A DNA stretch of 64,000 nt from Nocardia fluminea (lineage in GTDB: Bacteria > Actinomycetota > Actinomycetes > Mycobacteriales > Mycobacteriaceae). This document shows, one piece after another, positions 50,001 through 59,000 of the stretch. The notes under the pieces were generated by a model. The model made no database searches, had not been told where the DNA came from, and saw only the letters and a program-made list of their open reading frames with translations. The position numbers and the translations under genes were made by a program. Numbering within the stretch: the first letter of the stretch is position 1; each line of letters starts with the position of its first letter. The stretch is taken from assembly GCF_002846365.1 (NCBI RefSeq), contig NZ_PJMW01000002.1, forward strand, positions 744,001-808,000, given 5' to 3'.

Positions 50001-53000
50001 GGTGGTGCGCGGATCAGCCGCTCTCGTGCCCGCGGGATGATCGGTGTACGGGTCGATCCGCAACAGCGCGTCGGCGTAGGCGGCCAGTGCCGCCCGGGCG
50101 TGATCGCCCGCGCCGAGCCGGTGCATCCGGGTGACGAGCTTGCGCAGCTTGGCCGGGTCGATGCCGGTATCGGCCGGGCCGACCTTCGACCGGCCGGTGA
50201 GTGGGTCGGTCTTGCTGACCTTCGGGCGCAGCGCCTCCGGATTTCCCGGGGTCAGTGCCGTGATCAGCGCTTCCTGCGCCGCAGTCACCGCCGCCTTGTC
50301 GACGTTGCGCAGCTGCTGGGAGTAGCCGGCGGTCTTGCTCGGGTCGCGCTGCTGCCCGTCGAGCAGGTCCTCGAACTGCTGCTGACGTTTGCCTCGACGC
50401 TGTTTCGGATCGGTCAGAGCCTCGGCGATTCGCCGGGGCGTGAGTTCCCCCTCCGGGATGCCGAGCCGCGACGCCAGCTGATCGCGCGCGTCACCGATCA
50501 GGTAGAAGCTCTCGATATCGGCCATCGTGCGGGCGTAGTCGGACAGCGCCTCGGCTTGCCCGGCGCGCACCGCGTTGTCCAAGTGCAGCGCACGGATGGT
50601 GGCGTCGATGTTGTCCGGGTGCAGCGCGGCCGGTCCGAGGTTCAGTTGCCGTGCCAGGTCGACGATTTCGCGCACCATGTCGGCACGGTCGCGGGGCGTG
50701 GGCGGTGGTTCGGGCGTCGGCTGGACCGGCCGCCACTGGCCGTCCTCGCCGCGCATCATCGTCACCTGCAGTTCGGCGCCGTCCACGGTGCGCCGGATGT
50801 GCTGTACCTCCGGTGTCGCCACCGGATCGAGGAACTGCCTGCCCGCACCGTCGGCGTGCACGGCCCGGAAGTCCGGCCGCAGCACGCCGTTGTCGATGTC
50901 GATCGCCAACTCCGGGTTGTCCCGCAGTGCGCGGGCCAGCGCCTCCTCACGGTCGAGCGCACCGTCGACGACCAGCAACCGGTCCGGCCCACCGTCGGCG
51001 TCGGGCACCCGCGCGACCTGATCACCGTAGGTCCTGCCCACCGGTTCGGCGCCGTCACCCTGCAGAATCGGCTGGGCGGCGGCGATGAAATCGGCGAGGT
51101 TCTGCGCCCGCTGCCGCGCCGCGTCACGCAGCTCGGTCAGCGTGGGATCCATCCGGTCGCCCGACAGATCACTGAGATCACGGCCGAACATCGCCGCCCA
51201 GCCGGACAATTCGTCGCGCAGCTGGTCGCGGCGCAGCGCGTGTTCGAAGAACTCGCGGGCCCGCGCCTCGTCCCGGCCGGGTTCCCGATCGTCGGAGAAG
51301 CTGGCCCATTCGGGCAGCCGGTCCGCGCCGTTGCCGACCCGGTCGTAGTCGCGCAGCGAGGTTTCGCCTTCGAAGGCGACGATCAGGTCGCGCAGGAACC
51401 GGCCCAGCGGATCCTTGTCGAGGAAGCTGACCTCGTTCGAGAACGGGACGGGGCGTGGGGAACTCGTGTCACCCCAGTGACTGCGCGGCCGCTGTTCACC
51501 ATCGACCTCGTCGTCGAGATCGTCGTAGTCGGCGGTGTCGTCACGTGGTTCGACCTCGCGCGGGCGTGGCGACTCCGGCAGCGTCCGCTCGTCCGGCGCG
51601 GCCACCGGTTCCGCGTCGGCCGGGTGGTCCGCTCGCCGGTACGGGCGCGTCTGTTCTTCTTCGGCCCGGCGCGCGGCATCGGCCAGACCTTCGATGGCGC
51701 CGATCTCGCGCAACACCTGATGGGTCTGCTGATCGATCGCCCGGCGAATTTCGGCAGGACCGTCACCACGGAGGTGGATGCCGAGACGGTCCGCCATCTC
51801 GGTCAGCGTCTCGCCCTCCGGCGGCGGCCCCTGCTGCTCCGGCGGCGAATCGGCGGGCGGAATCGGCGAGTCCTCCATCGCCCGCGCCTCGTCGGTGTCG
51901 ATGAGCCCGTTGAATTCCAGATCGTCGATCAAGTCCTGGCGCAGTTGTGGATCGCGAGCATCCGCGAACAGTTCCTTCAGGATGTCGCGAACCTCGTCGG
52001 CGTCCATCCGGTTCGCGCGCAACTCGCTGATCACGGTGTCGCGCACGGCATTCGGGTCCGCATCGGAGATCCACGGCCGGTACTCGGTGCCGTCCGGGTA
52101 GTACACCGGGCGGTAATCGCCCGCCGAGTCCGCCTCGCGCCCCAGCAATCCGCCGATGACCGGGATGTGCTCGCGATTGTGATACCAGGTGAGCCCTTCG
52201 CGGCCGATACGTGCCACATTCAGCGCGGGATCCCCGGCCCCAGGGGGCGGTTCACTGATCGTGGGACCGTCCACCGGCGGGGGTGCGGGCTGCGCAGGCG
52301 CCGGCGCCGGATCGGAGATCAGATGAGCACCACCGGACACACCGTCGCGAATCGCGGTCTGCCCACGGTGATCGAGCCCGGATCCGGACGGGTACTTGAG
52401 ATTCAGCCCCTGATACCCGGCATTGAGATCATCGACCAGCTTCCGCAGGGCATTGCGGTTGTCGACTTCGCGAATCTCCGTGTCGTCACGCGCGGGCACA
52501 TGCTGCGAGGCCTCGTCACCGTCATTACGCGCAACCACCCACTGCCCGTCGGCCAGCTGGATGTGCAACGCGACGACTTCCCCGTTGTCACCGAGCTCGA
52601 CCCGCACCTCGCGCTGCGGGTTTTCGGGCTCCGGATCAGCGAAGTCCGGTCTGCGGTGACGGGCTTCACCGTCATCGTCACCCATGAAGTCCGTGTCGGC
52701 CGTTTCCTCAGCCCGCGGAGCACCGTCCCAAGAGACAAGGCGCGGTGTGCGAGGAGTGCCGTCCGGATTCGTCGAATCTTCGAGATCCGCGCGGAGTTCC
52801 GCGGCAACGATGTCTCGCGGCACCCCGTCGATATGACTGCGGGAGAAGCCCTCAGCGCTCTCCGTCCCGGAGACCATCCGAGTGCAGTTCGCACAGCACA
52901 CAACGCCTTCGCCCGAGTTGAGATTGACGGGTGCGTGCAACAGCGACGCCATCGAGGCTCGATCGGTGGGCAGGCCGTTTCGTTCGCGGTCGAGCAGTGC

Positions 53001-56000
53001 CTCGTTGGTAGTGCGGACCTCGGCATGGCGAAGTGGCTCGTCGCCGTGCTCCCAAGCCGCGCTGTCCTTGTTCCCGCGGGCAAGCTCGGCCATGTCCTGA
53101 CCGGTCGCTTCGGCGTTCTCGTACAACCGACGATGCAGTTCCTCGACTCTGAGGCCAGTGCCCGGCGCACCGTTGGCTGCTTCATACACCCGCCCGGTGA
53201 GCCGGTCGATCGTGATGGCCGATACCGGTCCGATCGGATTCGCTCGTCCCTTCGCTTCGCCGAAGACCGCCCTCGCCGAGGCAGCCCTCTCCTTGGCTGC
53301 GTCGTAGGCCGCCTTCAGCCTCTCGCGCTCTGCGGCCAAGGCCGGGCGATCCTCGGGCGCAGCGTCCCGCAACGCCCGGTTCGCCTGTTGCAGAGCGTCC
53401 TTCGCCTCGTTGGCGGCTCGCACGCTCGCATCCCGAACAGGTTCGGCAGCGGCGATGTCGGCTGCCTTTCGTCGGTCCGCTTCCGCGCCTGCGGCCACGT
53501 ACTCGGGCCCCCGCTCAGCGGCGATCCTCCGCACGAGTTCGTCGACGTATTCGCCATCGACCTGTGTGATAAGACCGTCGTCGTCCCGGATGATGTCGCC
53601 GGTCAGTTCACCGAGTAGATGCGCCGATGCGGCGGGCTCATCGCTCGACCCCCGCTCGTCGCCCTCAGCGGGCACGGGCTGGACCTTCGACATCGCGGGA
53701 GCGAGCTCAGGCGGACCGCTGTCCCTTGTATCCGTCGAATCGCTGGGTGTCGGTTCGTCGTCATCGCCCATGAAATCGACGTCGTCAGGTGCGTCGTCTC
53801 CACGGTCAGCTGTTGCAGCCAGCGCAGTCGGATCGGCCCCGAACGGCAACGGGACATCGGCGAGCACGTTCACGCCGTCGCGCTGGAGCAGCAGCTCGGT
53901 GACGGTAACTGTTCCGTCGGCGGCAGTGTGTACCAGTCGATACTCCACTTGCAGGGTGCCGTTTTCCATTGCCGACCGCAGGTCGGCGACGGCGTCGGTC
54001 AGCGCGCGGCCCTCGGGACTGTCGGGGTCCATACCCCGGGCGAGCATCTGATTCGGCGTCTCGTTGAGGATCTGCGCGAGGTTGCGATCCATATCCAACG
54101 TACGGCGCAGGTACTCCGGCGAACCCTGTTCCGCCTGTGCGATTTTGGAGCCACCGAGCACCGAGCCGACACCCTTCGCCTCGACCACGACCAGGGTCGG
54201 CGGCGAGTCGGCACGCGGGACGTAAGCGGCGATGTCGACCACGCCCGCGCCGTCGAATGCCCCTTCGAACGGCGTCAGCAGGACGGCGCGCGGACGGGCG
54301 TCCGGATCGAGCGCGAAGTCGATTCCGGCCACCTCGCCGAGCGTCTTGGACACCTCGATCATCTCGCGACCGAGGTCGTTGTAATCGGTGGCGGTGTCTT
54401 CCAGATCACCGAGCAGTTCGAGCCTGCGGGTCCGTTCGTCCGGGCTCAGCGTGGTGTCGGACCGGATTTCTTGCCGCAGATTCTGGATCGCCTCGGAAAG
54501 TCGCTTGGGCGCGAGCTCTTTCGCCTCCTTGATGTCGAACTCGGCCATGAGCTTTTTGAGCTCGTTGCGGACACCGTCGCGTTCGGTCTGTAGTTCGAGG
54601 CGCCGTTCGGACGCGGCTTCCAGCTCAGCGGCGCGGTCGGCATCCTTGATCTCGTGCGGCTCCGAGTCGCCCTTCATGGCGTCGTACAGGTAGTCGGCGC
54701 TGCTCAGGTGATCCTTGACGAACGCCCCACCGGGCCCGTGTAGACCGAAGTTGACATTGCGCTTGGTGCCGGCCGGGTCATCGACGTGATGCCAGGTCCC
54801 ATCCGGATCTCGATAGCTGTCGAGCCGATCGCCGGGCCGACGCAACAACCCGTCGTCCCCACGAACCATCCCAGGCGGGACCGGATCATCGGATCCACGA
54901 TCCGGACCCGCGACATCGTCGTCGTCGCCCATGAAGTCGGTCTCCGGGTACTCGGGCGAGACCAACCTGGGTTCGATGGGATTGCCGTCGCGGGCAGCCT
55001 GTTCGAGATCGGCGTGCCGCAGTGGGTCGACCCGGGGAGCGCCTTCGTCGATGATGTGGCCCGCGGTGCTCTCGGTGCCCTGCACCACCCGGGTGCAGTT
55101 GGCGCAGCAGGGCGCTTCGACGCCACGGCTGGGGACGAACGGCGAGTTGAGGATGGAGGCCAGGCCGTCGAAATCGGTGGGCAGCTGGTCGTCCGGCCCG
55201 CGCTGCTGGTTGAGCAGTTCCCGGTCGTGCAGAGCGGCGTTGGTGCCGCGCACTTCGGCGTGACCCAGCGGGTTGTCCGTGTGCGGGAAATGGGCCGGGT
55301 CGCGCCCGTTGCGGTAGGCGTCGTCGGGGTCCTGGTAGCGGGCGACGTTGTCGTGCAGCGTCGGGTGCAGCTCGCTGGGGTGAATGCGTTGCTCGGAGGT
55401 GCCATTGGCGGCTTCGTAGACGCGACCGGTGAGACGGTCGATGGTGATGGAGGTGACGTGGCCCCGCCGCTTCCCGGGCAGGCGGTCGGCTTCGGCCTTC
55501 TCCAAGCGCTTGGCGGGCGAGTTGCCTGCCTCGGCTTCGGCCGCGTCGGCGGCCAGGAAGTTGTCGAGGGCGGTCTTGGCCGCAGCGGCCTGCTCCTTGG
55601 CGTCCGCGACGCCTGCCTCCGCGCGTTGCACCCCGTCCGCGGCTTCCCCGGCGGCGCGGTCGAGCGCGTCGGCGTCCTCGGCGCCACGGTTGCGTGCGTC
55701 CGTGGCGTCCTCGACAGCGCGGGTGTGTGCTGCCCGCGCGTCCTTGAGTGCCTTCGCGGCGTCGCGCACCGCCCGGCCCTTGTCGGACTTCGCGGTTTCC
55801 AGCGCCTTCTGCTGGGCCTTGTGCTGCTCGTAGTCGGCGACCAGGGCGGCGTCCGGTGTCGACGCGTCCACGAACGCCTGACCACGCTCGGCGCTGAGCC
55901 GGTGAGAGAACTCGTCGATCGGTTCTCCGCCGACGTGGGTGATCCGCGGCGGATCGCCCGCGGTCCGCACCGAGGGGCTGTTCGGATCCAGCACACCGAG

Positions 56001-59000
56001 CAGATGCGCGTCCACACTCGGCGTCCGGCTGAACGGTGCGTTGGCGGTCCCGGTTCCGGGTTCCAGGAACGACATCGCGGCCGGACGGGTCGGTGGGTCG
56101 TCCTGGTCGCTCATGAAGTCGACCAGGTCGCGGTCCAGTGGTGGACCGTCACCGTCGAGACTGTCCCGATCGCGCGGGCCGGACGGATCGGAATCCGTTC
56201 TGGGCGTGGATGTATCGCTCGGTGCCGTCGCGGGCTCCGGGCTGAATGTGCGCCACTTGCCACCGCGATCGATCACCGGCTCCGAGCCCGGCTCCCGCCG
56301 CACACCGACTCGATCGGTCGGCGCGGTGACCTCGACCCCGAGCTGGTCGGCGATGTACTGCGCCCAGCCCTTGCTGTTACCCGCGTGACAGGAGAGCAGC
56401 CGGATAGGCGTTCCTGGAACGTAATTCGGGTTGCTGCGAATCGCGTCGACGATGTCGCGTGGGTGGACCGGGTCCCCGTTGCTCGGGGTCACCGAACCGT
56501 CACGCCGCCCGTGCACGACCACGTCGTGGGAGCCGTCGTTGCGCACGTTCGCGCTCACCCGGTGCGTGCGGGCGTCTTCGCCGATGGCCGTGCCGGTCGG
56601 ATGATGCACGACGCCTTGGCCATTGGGGAGACGGGCGTCGTAGACCGGGCCGCTGTCGTTGTCGTCGGGCTGTGGCTGCCTGCGATCATCGGCGGAGTCG
56701 GTGCGGTCTCGCGGCGCGGTGGCGTCGTCGGTGCCCGGGCGGCCGGGACGACTCGTCTCCGCGCCCGGCCGGGCCGGGCTCGCGCCCGGATCGACGCCGA
56801 CGAGCGGCACCACCGGCGCGATATCGGCCAGGGGATCGGACTCGGGCCGAACCTCGGAATCCCCGGCACGGGTCCGGTCGGCGGTGGCCGCCGGCTCGCC
56901 CGCGCGCGTCGGCGGTGCTTCGCCCGGCGCGGCGTGCAACCCCCTCGGCGGCGTCTCGGCCACACCGGCGCCGCGCTGTTCACCGACACCCGCGCGGCTT
57001 TCCCCATCGGGACGACTCGTCGCACCCGGATCTTCGGCGGTGCCCTGTGGATCGGCGACCCCCGACTCATCGACAGTCGGGCTGTCGGCTCTGACTTCCG
57101 GTGCGCCGGAACGAATGTCGGACCTGCCTTGCACACCGTCGGTCAACCCCGCGCGAGCGTCCGGAGCTCCGGGGCGAGCCGTCGGCTGCGAACTCTGCGC
57201 GGGCGTCGACTGCTGACCCGGGGTGGACTGCTGAGGCGTCGATTGTGTTGGCGAAGTGGTTGATTGAGCGGGACTCGCGGCAGGCTGACCGGTTGTGGGC
57301 GTCGCGGCCTGACTGGTGGCCGGCGCCTGACCGGTCGCGGCGGGCGAAGGCCCCGCCGTCGCAGCAGGCCCGGCACCCGCGACACCCGCTGCGACCGGCG
57401 CTCCCGCTTGCGTCACGGTGTCCCGGTTGGTCGCCGGACTGTCGTTGACCTGCGTGACCGGCTGACCACTCGACTGCGCGTCGGTGCGTGTGCCCTCGCC
57501 GACGCTCGCGCCGTCGGCCTGTTCGGCCTCGCCCGCCCGCGACGTGTCCTGACCGGAATCCGCTTGTGCCGCAGGGCTTTCGCTTTCGGCACGGCCGCCA
57601 CTGTCCTGCCGACCGCCATCACCCGCCTGCGATTCGCCGCCCTGGACCTCGGGCTTGGACTCCTGGCGCCCCACACCAGCGCCACCGTCGGCCGAGGACT
57701 GCCGATCCTCGCCGGACTGCTGATTCGCCCGTCCCTCTTCGGAATTCGTCGGTCCTTGGGCTTCGCCCTCGGGCGACTGTGTGCTGCCGGCGGGACGCAT
57801 CGACTGACTGTCGTCACCCGCACCGGCCCGCGACTCACCCGAACCCTCGCCGCCCATGGTGTCGTCGCCCGCGCCCGCGCGCACGCCGTCGTCACCACCG
57901 GCCCCGGTGCCCTCGTCGTCGGCACCGGCCCGGTTCTCGCCCTCGCCACCGGGACGATTGGACGACCCGTCACCACCGGCGCCGTCGCTCTGCCCGAATG
58001 TTCCGAGGTCGTAGCCGGGACCCATGGCGTCGCGGATCTGCGAGCTGAAACTGGGCCGTTCGAACAGGCCGGGTTTCATCGCCGACCAGGCGGAGTTCGC
58101 CCCAGCCTTGTTCAGACCGGACAAGCCACCGTTGCTGGCACCCGCACTCCACATGAGCGGGTCGGACGCCGCGGTTTTCAGGTTGTTCCAGGCCTGATCC
58201 CACCCCTGGGTCATACCCTCGTACCCGAACTGGCCGAGCATGCCGCCGCCCGCGCCGACCAGACCGGCGCCGGTGCCGGTGATCGCGCCCTTGAGCCACG
58301 GCGACATCCCGTCGCCGAGCCGCTTGCCGAGGAAGTTGCCGAACGGGCCGGCCGCCAGACCACCGGCGGCGGAGGAGACCGCGGCCGCCTTCACCTGGTT
58401 CCAGTCGACCTCCTTGCGGTGCCCCTGGTCCACCTGCCACTGCTGAACGCCGAGTTCCTGCAAGGTGCCCAGTGCCGTGTCGATCGCCACGTGCTGGCCG
58501 ACGAACTTCAGCACCCTGGTGATCACGGCCTTCGCGCCGTGTCGCAGGATCGCCGCCAGCACGCGTCCGAAGATGCCGCGCGCGACGATGCGGGTCACGC
58601 CGATCGCGGCTGCCTGCACGGCGGGCGCGGTCGGCGGAAATACCCACGCCGCAGCGATTTCCAGCGCCAGCAAGCCCAGCGACGACAGGAACATGATCTT
58701 GGTGTATTCGATCTCGGTGCCGGTCTGATACACCGAATCACCGAGGATGTCGAACAATTCGGCCAGCTTGGTCACCGACTGGTCGCCGCGGGCCATCCCC
58801 TCGAAGGCCTTGAGCATGTCCTCGACACCCTCGCCCTGCGGATACGCCTTGAACGCGGCATCTTTGGCGGCATCGACGTCGTCTACCAGGCCGCGAAGAC
58901 CGTCGGCGGCCGTGCGCCAGTCCTCGGCCATGGCCCACATCTCGTCTTCATTGCCCTCCGGCCACTCCATGCCGGCAAGAATCGAGAGCCAATGCAGCCC

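Noticed and set aside
38586..57263. Very long plus-strand frames opposite the giant gene (for example 40821-44159, 45891-48527, 49650-53618, 54786-57263)
   Set aside because: They are shadow frames created by the strong GC third-position bias of the minus-strand gene; their translations are Arg/Gly/Val-rich without recognisable domains, and they vanish where the real gene changes composition.
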